Position numbers and translations under genes: made by a program. From Oidiodendron maius Zn (lineage: Eukaryota > Ascomycota > Leotiomycetes > Myxotrichaceae), in NCBI GenBank assembly GCA_000827325.1, contig KN832879.1, positions 1,364,001 to 1,428,000 on the forward strand: DNA of 64,000 nt, read 5' to 3'. Of the stretch, positions 20,232-30,689 are shown piece by piece. Position 1 is the first letter of the stretch; the number at the start of each line of letters is the position of its first letter. Under the pieces are notes generated by a model. It was not told the origin of the DNA. It made no database searches and saw nothing but the letters and a program-made list of their open reading frames with translations.

Positions 20232-20428
20232 ACTGCTTCTGGCGGAGGTATGTTTGGAAAATGAATTGTTTAGCTTAGAAACAACTCGCCAGAGATGCGG
20301 AGGGATGTTCTTGAGAAATATCAGGATTCTGAATGCCTTTAACAGCATGTACAAACGCATGAACAGGCGCGGTCCTTTTCTGTACTACCTGGCGTCCTCG
20401 TGACGGGCGCGACGCTTGCCGAGGGCGT

Positions 20429-20720
20429 TTTCTCAGGGGATCAGCTAAATGCCCGCCAGACTTAGCTGAATGCCTGCCGTTGCCTAAAACTCAAAAGTGA
20501 TCAAGACACTACCTAATTATTTAAAGATATACCTATACAGGGGGTCGGACACCCCAAACCCCCCGAGACTAATCCTAACCAACCCTAACCTCTAGCCTCC
20601 TAACCGTTGTGTTTTTATGGTTATAATTGTCATCAAAAAGGCTTTGAAAATACTTGATGCCTTACAGAATATGATCTAAGAGAGGAAAGGTGGCGGGCAT
20701 TTAGCTGATCCCTTTCTCAG
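20429..20720. mobile_element. hAT-like MITE, copy 1 (with 8-bp TSD)
   Basis: A 276-bp non-coding element at 20437-20712. Its terminal inverted repeats are perfect over 21 bp (20437-20457, starting GGGATCAGCTAAATGCCCGC, and the complement at 20692-20712). It is flanked by direct 8-bp copies of TTTCTCAG (20429-20436 and 20713-20720), the target duplication size of hAT transposons. The interior holds a short G/C palindrome (GGGGTCGGACACCCC) and a CCTAACC-rich tract. A diverged relative is at 45193-45511. No transposase is encoded, so it would depend on an autonomous element elsewhere. It sits about 206 bp upstream of the Cys-rich gene start. Confidence 0.88.
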
Positions 20721-20960
20721 CCGGTAGATCACCACTTCCTGTGGATCCAACACCCAGGGGTGTATTAGCAAACAAGGGAGCGCGAAAACTATCGATAACA
20801 AATCAGGGTGATGCTTTTCAAGGCTGCTAAATGGCCAACATTCTCCAGTCACCGGATTGCAGACCCCTTGCTTGGCATTCCCAAATTTGTGCTACGGCCG
20901 GGTTAATGTCGGCGATATTGCATTTGTGGCCAACACTGAGGAGTACGTAAAGATATTGAG

Positions 20961-21050
20961 AGGAACACGGGAACACGGGAACACAGGAACACAGGAACAC
21001 AGGAACACAGGAACACAGGAACACAGGAACACAGGAACACAGGAACACAG
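20961..21050. repeat. Minisatellite, 8-bp unit (GGAACACA)n
   Basis: About 11 tandem copies of an 8-bp unit. The first two are GGAACACG variants and the rest are uniform. Because 8 is not a multiple of 3, the translated product cycles (G-N-T-G-T-Q-E-H-R), so long ORFs on both strands across it are artefacts. Confidence 0.9.
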
Positions 21051-21294
21051 GCGCGGTTGGTGGCTTGCCCCACGAGATCTCCTGAGAGAAGCCTACTCTA
21101 GACATATTCATAACTCTTCGTATTCGATCCAATGACAATACTCTCTTCAGGAAACAGCGAACTCAGCCCTCCAAGGACAGAAGTCTTCTTAACCCTGTAT
21201 TTTACTTTTGTTGGGGATCTTGGAAACGTTGGACCAGTAGAAATGCGTAATCTGCGGCTGTGTAATTATGTTGCGTCGAGTGGGGCTTAATTCA

Positions 21295-21475
21295 GGTGCA
21301 CGTGATAGGCTCGTATTTTCAGGTAATAATGCTCTGTATTTTCTAAGGGTGGGTTCAACCACCACCTTTATACTTCGTGACAGGACTAGAATTCCAAATA
21401 CAGTCTCAAATAACTCAAATCAAGGGGTTTCAGCATCCTTAACATGTACTCCTTCACACATTCTATAATATTAGT
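21295..21475 (-). repeat. Dispersed repeat family R3, copy 1
   Basis: About 180 bp similar, on the opposite strand, to 36060-36240. A core of 38-39 bp (21396-21434) is identical, covering CTGAAACCCCTTGATTTGAG and what follows. No coding capacity; probably a small non-autonomous element. Confidence 0.7.
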
Positions 21476-21479
21476 ATTC

Positions 21480-22190
21480 AGAGCGCAAGTATCAGCATTT
21501 GAGTTGGTTACTCAGCACCGAAACTGGACTAGCTTCCGGGATACCGCAACAAATTATATAGTCAACTCCGGATACACAGGATCAAAAACTGTACGGACAG
21601 GACAGAAAAACCCCGGTACAGAGAGAATTCCGGTATATAAATCGCTATTATAAAAAGAGTCAGTACGTAACTAACATGGTCCAACTAAGTTGAGTCAAAC
21701 TATTGATATCGCAACTACTGCGTGATTGTACCTATTCAATAGATCCGATATTTATCACTTCAGTTTCGTCTTCTATAAGTTTAGAATCATTCCCGTTGAA
21801 TTCTCTACTTTTTACAGAGATAGTTTACTAGTACTTTAGTCGTGAACATGCCTCATGCTTCTTCCTATATCTTAATAGCCTTTACCGCTTAGCAACAATA
21901 TTGTAAAACGTGTCTCTGATTTTAGCTAAATGACGGTATTATGTATCTTTCCTAGTTTCCGACTGCGCCGTATTTTTATGCGCTCTTCCTTCGTCTAGCA
22001 TTCTAGCATCATTATATGTTTGTTTTGATTCTCCAAGTGCATTAGTACCAGGGGTCTCCCTGGTTTCCAGGTGTATAGTGCTGTTTTATTCCCTTCCGTT
22101 GTCCAATAATGTAGTAGGCAGTGTATACGAGAGATAGAGTTGTAGTCTGGGCTCCGGAGACCTGAGCAATCTTTCAATAACTTGGAGTCT
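21480..22190. other. Intergenic, AT-rich
   Basis: No gene recognised between the R3 repeat and the promoter of the gene at 22286. Confidence 0.35.
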
Positions 22191-22198
22191 AGAAGAAG

Positions 22199-22206
22199 TA
22201 TAAATA
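22199..22206 (+). promoter_or_regulatory. TATA box of the 22286 gene
   Basis: TATAAATA, about 80 bp before the ATG at 22286. Confidence 0.5.
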
Positions 22207-22285
22207 AGGCTTCGAAGCCCATCTTCGTCAGGAATAAACAAGTCACTCAACACTTTCAAATAATATACTCTTTCCCGTCTACAAG

Positions 22286-23361
22286 ATGAGATCTTTTGTA
22301 ACCATATCAGTCCTAGAGGTATTTGTAACCACCGTACTTGCTGTTCCTTCCGTCCAAAAGCTCCAGGATGGCCAGGAAGTCAAACTCACCATTCAGCAAA
22401 TAAAGTTAACCTCAGAGAGCGACATTGCGGTCACAGACCCTAAGACCTCTCAGCTTCTAGGGCACGCTTGTTCTACCACTCTCAACTCGGGTGCCTTCGC
22501 CGACTTGCCCATCTCCGCTGACCTTGATCACATGGGAGCAGGCAAGATCACTCTCGGTTCTAAGACGTATCAGGTCCACGAGGATCCCGAGATCTCAGGT
22601 GGCGTCACTTGCAGTAGAGTCTACAGTGATGCTCAAACCTACACGGCCTGCACTGTCATTTTGCCAGAATCTCTTGACTTGGCCCCAGTTAGCAAAACTG
22701 ATGGCTGCTTCGCCAAGGGTGCTTCTCCCGTCTTCGAAAACACAATAGACCTTATTACAACAGCGCAAAGCACCCCTCTTCACCCCTTGGAGAATGTCAC
22801 CATAGCAAATAGAGGCCTGGAAGAGAGGCAGGGGGCTTGCGGTATATGGAGCTCATATACAGCTACGGTTGGGAACGGAAACCCGCATCAGAACTACTAT
22901 AACACGCAACTTAGTGTGAGCATCCGGCCAGTTCTCTACAACAAAGGAAGAAGGCATGTTAACGAATTTAGGAAAATATCAATTGCAACTGTGCAGTCTG
23001 CAGCGTTGGCGATGAAGAAAGCGAATCCATTACTGTCGGCTGGTCAGCCTCTGCAACAGTGGATGAGTGGATTGATGGAGGCTTTGATGTTCAGGTATCC
23101 TGGACGACTGGGAAACAGTACACATGCCAGGCCAACCCTGGTGACACGGTCTGCATCTGGTATCTTACGGCCCACACGGCGTATACAGTCCAGAATTATA
23201 ACTACAACCAGTGCACTGGCGCACAGCCTTCTGGCACCGCCATCATATTTTCGCCCAATAAGAACAATGCTGGTGGATATTACTACTGTGTCATCAATAG
23301 CTGTGCTAATGAGGGCTATCACTACTGGGACTACAGCGGCCCAGCTGGAGGACCCCCTTGA
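22286..23361 (+). CDS. Cys-rich secreted protein (339 aa)
   Basis: Two exons, join(22286..22915, 22972..23361). The 56-bp intron has a GTGAGC donor, a GTTAAC branch and an AATTTAG acceptor in phase 0. Reading through without splicing gives a 383-codon ORF, but its second half is basic low-quality sequence. The spliced frame instead gives a Cys/Trp/Tyr/Asn-rich domain: I-N-C-N-C-A-V-C-S-V-G, W-I-D-G-G-F-D-V, Y-T-C-Q-A-N-P-G-D-T-V-C, Y-Y-C-V-I-N-S-C. Residues 1-19 are a signal peptide. A probable pro-region ends at L-E-E-R-Q-G-A-C-G-I-W near residue 180 (possible processing at the E-R). The C-terminal ~150 residues look like a compact disulfide-rich, all-beta domain. The family is not recognised; a secreted effector or antifungal-type role is possible but unproven. 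Confidence 0.83.
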
Positions 23362-23439
23362 ATTTGGTTGGGTTACTGCCAGGGATAAGGCACGGTTTCC
23401 TTGCGGTCTTGAGTCTACCTTCTTCCTCTCTCATTGAAA

Positions 23440-24080
23440 GCTTGCTTTCTCTTAAATTCCCGACAGTAGTAGTCTTACTATCTATTAGTATAGACTTATC
23501 CATAGTCTTTACTAGCTTTTTATAGAGTAATTATAAGTGCTAATTTAATTCTAATATTTATTTTAAGTTTAAAGTAGTAAAGAGGCATAGATAATAGATT
23601 ATAAAAGTTTTAGTATATATAATAGTTATTTTAAGTTTATTACTAGCTAGTACATTATATGGTCTCTTTATTTAGTTGATATTAGTTATAATATAGAATA
23701 CTTTATATAGTTAATTTAGGAGTTTGAAGAGTAGTTATAATTATTAGAGGATCTATACTTATAATAGCTACACTAATAATCTATCCTCTCTTATAAAGGG
23801 TAGGTTCTTTCTTTTTGATTTTATTACTACTTATAGGACTAAAGTGATAATGTAGTACTACTATAATTAGGGGTTGCAGGTATAGTGTTGAAAAGAGAGA
23901 TTTAGAAAAGCGCGATTTTTCGTGCTTTTCGCTTAAACTTACTAAATTCTTGGTCTCGGAGTTTGAACAAACGGGAGAAGAAGAAGATACTTCGAAAGGT
24001 CCGCTGGGTCCGCACATTACACCTCCATAATTCCCGCACCCTCCCGCACCTGCATAAACTTGCATCCGCACTGTTTGTTT
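23440..24080. other. AT-rich (RIP-like) tract
   Basis: From about 23460 to 23870 the sequence is extremely AT-rich, with TTATTAG/TATAGT-type words and no ORF. This is the composition expected of a repeat degraded by C-to-T mutation. No element boundary is recognisable. Confidence 0.5.
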
Positions 24081-24241
24081 GTTATTTAATGGGCGTCCGC
24101 TCTGGTTCTCGTCCATTCCAAATATTTGTCAGACGTAAATCCCTGTAATCACCGAGCCGCTTACAGTGTGCAGTATAATTCAATCTAGTTTCCCCGATTG
24201 AAAGCCCTAACAGTCTACAAACGTCTGCACCCGCCCGAAAT

Positions 24242-24971
24242 ATGGTCAAAATCAATATCGAAGTCATTATTGACACAATTTGCCCATTTGTAAGTAAGCC
24301 TGATTCCACCTGTTACACGGGGCTTCTGCGCTGACCTGCTGCTTGCATGACAGTGCTATATAGCTCAAAAACGCATCACGACAGCCATCGACACGTACAA
24401 GAGCAGCCATCCGGGTGACTCTGTGGTTATACAATGGCTCCCATTCCTGCTGCAGCCAAACCCGCCAAAGACATCGATGAAACTGTCAGTTGCTCTAGCA
24501 TCGAGATTTGGCCCAGCAGCGAGAGATCAGAAACTCAAGATGGAAGAGGAAATGGGCCGTGCAGAGGGGATCAAATTCAACTTCGATCGAACGATTGGAA
24601 ACACATTTGACAGTCATCGTATAATACACCTGGCCGGCTTAACCTCCAGTACCGTGCAGTCTTCGCTGGTACAGACACTCTTCAAAGGTTATTTCGAGGA
24701 TGGGCAAGATTTGACATCGCATGCATTCCTTGTTCAGTCGGCCGTCGATGCTGGGATCGATAGGAGTGATGCTGAGGATTGGCTTCGTTCTGGCAAAGGC
24801 GCCTACGAGGTTGCCGAGATGATTCAAAAGGCTAGCGAAACAGGCCTAAGGGGTGTCCCTCATATTGTAGTTGGGGGGTTATATCCAATTTCAGGTCATT
24901 ACAACGCAAATATACTGCTGAGCTTCTTTGAGAAAGCTAGGTCCGATGAGCTTGCTCGGAATGGTCCTTGA
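24242..24971 (+). CDS. DsbA/FrnE-family thioredoxin-fold oxidoreductase (221 aa)
   Basis: Two exons, join(24242..24289, 24354..24971). The 64-bp intron has a perfect GTAAGT donor and a GACAG acceptor in phase 0. The first exon is only 16 codons and the splice falls inside the active site. The product reads D-T-I-C-P-F-C-Y-I-A-Q-K-R, the C-P-x-C-Y-x-(G/A)-x(2)-R signature of FrnE/2-hydroxychromene-2-carboxylate isomerase-like DsbA proteins. Near residue 185 is the cis-Pro segment G-V-P-H-I-V-V, also diagnostic. Length (221 aa) fits the family. The likely role is cytosolic thiol-disulfide exchange or glutathione-dependent isomerisation. There is no signal peptide. CPFC rather than the common CPWC is a mild variation. 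Confidence 0.9.
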
Positions 24972-25194
24972 TTTAGAATATTAAAGTGCCATAGCACGTC
25001 AATTGCTAAATATAGTCGATAAGATACTCGTCTTCCACTAGAAAATTCCAAATTTTTGCATCTAACGCGCTTATACTAGAAGTCTATAGAGGTTCTGTAT
25101 TACTACAGTGTAATAGAAGTAGTAGTTTCTTCTAGGGAAAATGTAGGAGTTAGAGAACCCTTATGAGATCCAGTAATTTTCGGATTTACTTTCA

Positions 25195-27819
25195 TTATTC
25201 CAGCTGAATATTTACAAACTCAAACCCCTGCTTCTCGAATGCCTCTCCATGCATGATCCCATGGACGTAGGCGTCTCCCACCACCACATACTTTCCATTT
25301 TCTTGCGGACGCAGCACAAACGGGATCTTCGCCCCAGCTAAAATCCAAACTTGGTCACCTGGCCGTGCGCTTTTTGGTCCATTACCGAGATAGTTCTCAT
25401 GTGTCCGGAAGATTCTTCTAGTAGAGCTGAAGAGAAGGCTCAGACGTTGGAACTCAAGCTCCCAGATCGAGCTAGGAGAGGGTACCTTGGGGCCTTGTGC
25501 TAGGGCCTGGTTTTCGTGGACGTTATTTTCTTGATAATCTTCTATTTCCTTCCCCTCAACTTTGCCGTCTGCTGTGTTAGCCTCATCAGAGCTGGGCGGC
25601 GAAATGCCGGCGGATTTAAAGAGTTGCTCCATCATGATATCAAATTGGGAGAGAGCCTGGTTAGAATGGCCAAATTCCGAGAGAACAGCGCTGATTTTCG
25701 TCATCCTTTCTTGGTTTTCATACTCCCGATGCGTATTGTTGAAGGAAGGCTGTTCAATTTGTGGCGGGAACTTCTCCTGTGCAACCAGATTCCGTTCGGT
25801 TTGCGGATAGTCTTTCTGATATGGCTTTTTACCGTTTGGTTGAGGTGAGTCTGTGACACTTTCGTGACACCCATCTCCCTCTATCTCCATTAGTTCGGTT
25901 TCTTCAAATCGCTTTCCCTCATGTGGGAATAGTGTGGGTGTGTAGTCTACAAATCGATACCATTCAGCCTCCTTTTCGGGATCTGAAAGCCCCTCCTCGT
26001 TATAGTATTCACGACAGGCCTTTTTGTTCTCTTCCATCCACCTACTATAAAAAGCTGCCTTGAGGTCCTCAGAGGCAGGATAGTTGTTCTCATCGTAGTT
26101 GGCAATGAGAGTCCTCCAGAGTACGTCTCCGGGAGGTGTAGCTGCCTCCAACGCCCAAGGATAAGCTGCAGGTAGGCCCCCGGCGACAGCGCCAGATTTG
26201 CTTAGGGAAAAGCTCTCAGAATCCACCACCTCTGCGACGACATCCACCAAGGACCCTTGAACTATTAGGATCCGTCTATATAGGCTTGACTCGTCGGGTG
26301 GTACCCAAAATTCGTTGCGTGATGCAGACCAATTATCCTCTATAAATGGTTTCAACGCCCACATCGGCGTTTCATTCAAAGACAAAGACCAGTCCGGGAC
26401 CCAAGTAGGAAGGCTCGGAGGCCTCGGCCCGCTGTCTTCACCTTCTAAACACAAATTCGCTCTTGACAGGAGCTTCAAATCATTGCTGGACAATAAGGTA
26501 TACCACGCAGCCTCTAAATATACTTCTGCTGTTTCCAGATGATAATTTGGAATGAGTGGCCTGCGGTGCGGAGACACCAGATCAGTATCATGAACATCTC
26601 TCTTTGCAATATCTAATATGGCGTAAATCTTGTCACGTGGATCACTTGACTCCGACCTGCGAGTGGAGTCAAACATATCCAAGATTGGAATGGACGGAAT
26701 AATGTTCGTGCCCAGTTGGACACTGTAAGCCTTATCTCCTAATCTTGAGCCGTCCCCAAAACGTATTTTCTCCAGCCGTAAGACGTTAGGAAAGGAACTT
26801 CCTACGTCTCGTCCTCGCAATGTCGAGAATAGGTTTCTATCCGATTCTAGACGTTTCTCGGTGGTGATGATTGGAGTAAGTGGGTCCTCAAGAAATAATG
26901 GTTCGTTGAGTTTAAGACCATCCAACTCCCACCAGGCCCACGTATCCATGCTGTTCCCCAGTCTGCTCTCGTAGAGGATACTAGCAGCCCTGCTCAGAGT
27001 ACCCCATGAAAAAGTTAAGAGCCCGCACTGCACCTGAATTTGTGGTGCGAAGGCTAGTTCTTGCATTACCCAGACTCTCCGAAACCAAGAGCGGTGGAAG
27101 AAAGCGAAAACAGACCACCAGGTACTGGATGTGATTGGTGGCAGTCCCAGCGCTTTACAGCTGTCTTCATCCGACATCGTGCGACAAGCCCTGGCCTGTA
27201 ACTGCGAGATTCCTTGCATCTTGAAAATGATCTGAAGAGCCGGTCGTGTGAAGGTATCTTCCGGCCCGAGCCAGACGATTAGTTTTTGTGTCTGGCTATA
27301 GATGCGGCCCATCATGCTAACTTGAGCACCTTTTTCATCCTTGTCTTTTTGATTGATGCAAATAGCATCAATCCATAGTTCATTCGGAGGTAGCAAGCCA
27401 GCTTCTCTCGCAGACGCCGTCCTTTCATCATTGCCATCGCTTGCGGCTCGAAGCATTACCTTCCAGGCCCGAAGGAAGTCGAATAGATTCTGCCTTATGT
27501 TTAGAATTTGGCCATCACAGATAACAGGTAGTTGCTGATCTTGTAAGCCGTCACGCTCCTCTTCTGATGGGAACAGAGATATTGGTGGGCCCCAGGTGTA
27601 CGAGATCGCGTCGTATTGCGGCTCGTTATCGAGATCTACAACTCTCATTGACAGGTGGATTAGAGAGTCATTGCCTACACTAGATACAAGATGCACCAAG
27701 CGGATGGAAGAGGCTGTTGGCAGAGGTTCGTAGACGAACTTGAATTGGTCGGGGTCTATGGCTTGGAAAGGATGTTCTATACCTGGAAGAGGTGCCGACT
27801 CCGAGTTTGAGGAATCCAT
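25195..27819 (-). CDS. HET-domain protein (heterokaryon incompatibility, 874 aa)
   Basis: An intact 874-codon ORF without introns. The HET domain runs from about residue 65 to 255. It contains Y-D-A-I-S-Y-T-W-G (69-77), the N-(L/I)-R-x-N-L-x-D-F-L-R element near 107-118, and L-W-I-D-A-I-C-I-N-Q (148-157) followed by M-G-R-I-Y-S-Q-T and V-W-L-G. Downstream are the usual P-T-W-V-P-D-W-S segment and a long variable region with Glu/Gln/Ser-rich insertions. The C-terminus has the G-D-x-V-W-I-L-x-G-A...P-F-V-L-R-P motif and a G-D-A-Y-V-H-G-I-M-H-G-E-A end, typical of complete HET proteins. Members act in the cytosol in non-self recognition that ends in programmed cell death. Neighbours give no clue to a partner. 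Confidence 0.93.
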   Translation of the reverse strand: MDSSNSESAPLPGIEHPFQAIDPDQFKFVYEPLPTASSIRLVHLVSSVGNDSLIHLSMRVVDLDNEPQYDAISYTWGPPISLFPSEEERDGLQDQQLPVICDGQILNIRQNLFDFLRAWKVMLRAASDGNDERTASAREAGLLPPNELWIDAICINQKDKDEKGAQVSMMGRIYSQTQKLIVWLGPEDTFTRPALQIIFKMQGISQLQARACRTMSDEDSCKALGLPPITSSTWWSVFAFFHRSWFRRVWVMQELAFAPQIQVQCGLLTFSWGTLSRAASILYESRLGNSMDTWAWWELDGLKLNEPLFLEDPLTPIITTEKRLESDRNLFSTLRGRDVGSSFPNVLRLEKIRFGDGSRLGDKAYSVQLGTNIIPSIPILDMFDSTRRSESSDPRDKIYAILDIAKRDVHDTDLVSPHRRPLIPNYHLETAEVYLEAAWYTLLSSNDLKLLSRANLCLEGEDSGPRPPSLPTWVPDWSLSLNETPMWALKPFIEDNWSASRNEFWVPPDESSLYRRILIVQGSLVDVVAEVVDSESFSLSKSGAVAGGLPAAYPWALEAATPPGDVLWRTLIANYDENNYPASEDLKAAFYSRWMEENKKACREYYNEEGLSDPEKEAEWYRFVDYTPTLFPHEGKRFEETELMEIEGDGCHESVTDSPQPNGKKPYQKDYPQTERNLVAQEKFPPQIEQPSFNNTHREYENQERMTKISAVLSEFGHSNQALSQFDIMMEQLFKSAGISPPSSDEANTADGKVEGKEIEDYQENNVHENQALAQGPKVPSPSSIWELEFQRLSLLFSSTRRIFRTHENYLGNGPKSARPGDQVWILAGAKIPFVLRPQENGKYVVVGDAYVHGIMHGEAFEKQGFEFVNIQLE

Positions 27820-28842
27820 TTCTGAACAGGGGCCAGGGAAAGAATATGCGAATATTCTGAGTAGGTTAGGTGTGGCCGAGGATACATCCGCAATAATAGA
27901 TCGGGTTATTCTCGCGCCACCTCGTTTGGATGACTATTTTCAGCTAAAGTATCTATTGTAACGAGGTCGATATTTACATCTACCTCGTCTGACAATAGCC
28001 TAACCCTTTTAGGACTAGCGATGAACAGTACATAATCTTTCGCCGGTCTTGCTCAGTTTGCACTCAATCAACATTGTTGAGATGAGGGGATGTTGGTTAG
28101 TGGTATTGGCTAAGAAGAGAAGATCAACTAGATACCAGGGGCTTGAGGATACCACACCGCCACTTACAGATCAATCGCACGATGATAAACTTTAGGCCCA
28201 ACTACATCTAGTCGTAGGCTTGCTTACGTGGCCACCTGATAATAAGGAGCAACATAATCACATCTATGGACTTGTATGGATCGACGTGCTCTCGGCAGTA
28301 TCGATAAATTTGGCTTTAACCAGGCTATAATACCTTTGGCATAGTTCTCAATCCTACTGTGAGAGCGTCCTCTCCATCCAAGGTTGCTGGACCTCTCTAG
28401 GAAAAGGCAAAACCAGCTTGAGGAAGTGTGCTAAAAGCCATCTCTCAAGTTCAACCCACGGCATAATCTTCTCCTACGGCAGCGGCCCGCTCCCGCGGTA
28501 TGTCCAGGCAAACGGCGCGATCATAACAACTCCTGTAACCCCGCCGATAATCTTCCCATCATTATCCTTCTCCAGATTAGGGGATACGTCAGAGAGCGAC
28601 ACCTTAAAGTGATCATGGATCCTTCTACGGTCGGCTAGCAGTAGATGTTCTTCAAGAAACTGGTCATGGGTGATCCAGAGACTCGTGTTGTGTAAAACAT
28701 TGGGTTGCATCCAGGAAGACCCTTGATGCCGAAGGATATTTTCAGACAAGTGAAGGAAGGAGGGATTATGCAGATCACAAAAATGTCGAGCGTAGCTGCA
28801 AATATGTCTTCAGAAAGAGACGAACTGTTGCAGCACATGTCT
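27820..28842. other. Intergenic between HET gene and second Zn2Cys6 gene
   Basis: Holds the HET promoter (minus strand) and the 3' side of the next gene. A 91-codon minus-strand ORF at 28474-28749 has a hydrophobic stretch, but no family signature or splice link was found. Confidence 0.35.
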
Positions 28843-30689
28843 CTATTCTTGCTCTAATGCCCTCAGAATCCGCGGTGTTGTATCCTCATTAAGAAGTTGA
28901 AGATAGCGCTCTACACAAGATCAGTAAGCCTCATCTATCTCTCCAAAGTCTTATCCAACTCACCACAGCACAGCCACCTCGTACCCACCGCCTTTAGAAA
29001 CCCTCTCAGAATCCTTAACCTCCTCACTCCCTCATTCAATCCACTGTCTAAACAAAGCCTCTGCGTCACTAGCGCCGCTGCCTTATACACCAAAAACATG
29101 ATAGATGGAGCGAGGAGATCGAATTCAACGGGTTGGGCGCCTAGGGTGAAGGTTTCCACCTTGCTTGCTATACCTGTGATGAGAAAATTAAGAGACTTTA
29201 TTGCGATAGACAGACAATTAGAGTCTACGCCGTCGACAGGGTTGACTCTAGAGCCGTTTTCGAATGCGAGGAGTAAGCTGCTGTACAAATATCATTATCC
29301 ACATTCCCCACCCCTTCACAGATCACGAGCTCGTAATGAGTGGGAGATCGAACTTACATGTCACAAATTGCCAATTCACCGGAATACATCTCTCTTCCCT
29401 CGAGAATCTCTCCGAGGAGGATCGTCTTCAGAGAATTTAACGTCGTCACAATTTGCATTACCTCTTCCATGTTAAATAAATGTTCTGCCGTAGGTTCGTT
29501 TATAGTGGTTTGTAACTTGTCAAGGAGGGAGAAAGCCTCGAAAAGGCGAGATAACCGGTAAAGAGGAGCTGCACGATCCTGGCCAATGGTATGAGAAGGG
29601 TAGAGATATGGCACGAGAGGCGTGTAGGTTGGATGAGTGTATGAGCGTGTCAGAGGTGCGTAAGAACCGGCTTCCATGGCGATATATCTGCATCATATCA
29701 GCTTATGAGAGGGGGTTATGAAGCAAGTTGAAAAATGTGGGCACCTATCCAGGGAAGCAATTCCACACCAGGTTAAGACACCATCTTCTCGCCTTGCCTC
29801 ATCATTTGAATGATGCGAGAGGGAATTTTCTTCTGATGGATGAACTACAAGTGCATCAGCAGCTCTGACAATCGACCCAATCGAGATATGAGCAGCGGGG
29901 TAGTATCCATGTGCCACTTCGAATAAAGTCACCAGAGTCCTTGCCTGAAGGATTTCAAGAGAGTTGACGCCAAGCCCTTCGACCAATGATATCAAGCTCT
30001 TAAAACAGAAATATAGTGACTTGAACTCAGATGGATTGCTGTCATCTTCTGTGGAGGAAGGTGGAGTAGTTGTAAGAAGGATGATAGAAAGGCAGAGGAG
30101 TGAAAAATCCAGGGAGGCTTCATCCCACCTGTGTCTCAGAGGCTTATAGTCAGTAAACCTCTTTCAGACGCATGGGGCTAGAGCTGTGCCTGCCAAGAGT
30201 GGCAATAGATGCATGCCTTCGGGAGCAATCTCAGGCCGCAGACCCGACGGGACAGGAGAGAGATCTCGGAAAGCTCCGACTTACGTATGTGGCAGCCGGC
30301 TCTCCAGCATGGGTATGGAGAGAATGGGAAAGCAAGGATCGATTACCCGAGAGTACCTTAAAACGACACTCTCCGGTTGGAGTGATCCGATCCTTTGAAT
30401 GACAGCGTTTGTAACTTGGCTTGTTGTAAATGCCCCTAGGCCGAGGATAAAATTTGGTTTGGAAGGGCGCGAGGGAGTTGGACTTGAGAATGGCGGATTT
30501 TCGTACTTGCATATTTGGTGGAGTCTACATATACTAGTATTAGTATTTATGTATGGCACAAAAAGGTCGTTTCACTGTTCACCTCGCGCAGAGTGTGCAT
30601 TCGGGAAGTGCCTTGTCGCATCTTCTTTTCTGGACGCTGCATCGTGTGCAGGCTTTCCTAGCAACGCCCTCGGGGTGTTCGGCGCTCAT
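28843..30689 (-). CDS. Zn(II)2Cys6 transcription factor, six exons (481 aa)
   Basis: Hand-built model: complement(28843..28910, 28964..29280, 29358..29687, 29745..30128, 30285..30524, 30583..30689). All phases agree (2,2,2,2,1) and total 481 codons. Exon 1 has five of the six zinc ligands (C-T-R-C-S-V-Q-K-R-R-C-D-K-A-L-P-E-C-T-L-C). The first intron (58 bp, GTGAAC donor) falls inside the cluster, and exon 2 supplies the last one (L-H-Q-I-C-K-Y-E), restoring C-x2-C-x6-C-x6-C-x2-C-x6-C. Exon 3 carries E-I-L-Q-A-R-T-L-V-T-L-F-E-V-A-H-G and S-I-G-S-I-V-R-A-A-D-A-L. The exon 3/4 junction gives L-D-R-Y-I-A-M-E, a hallmark of the fungal TF middle homology region. The last exons give R-W...R-Y-L-Q-L-L. 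Donors include GTAAGT twice and GTGAGT. Nuclear regulator; it is divergent from the NmrA-like gene across about 420 bp, its likely but unproven target. Confidence 0.88.

Noticed and set aside
20560-20610. CCTAACC-rich tract resembling telomeric repeats
   Set aside because: Imperfect, internal to the MITE, and repeated in the second MITE copy, so it belongs to the element rather than to a telomere.
20827-21138. Repetitive-protein ORFs across the minisatellite on both strands
   Set aside because: They are produced by the 8-bp repeat cycling through frames; no start context or homologous flank.
22972-23437. Unspliced continuation of the 22286 ORF to 23437
   Set aside because: The alternative frame after a canonical intron gives Cys/Trp-patterned sequence, while the read-through frame is basic and featureless.
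28474-28749. 91-codon minus-strand ORF with a hydrophobic stretch
   Set aside because: The upstream regulator gene ends cleanly at 28843, and no splice links this ORF; no family signature.
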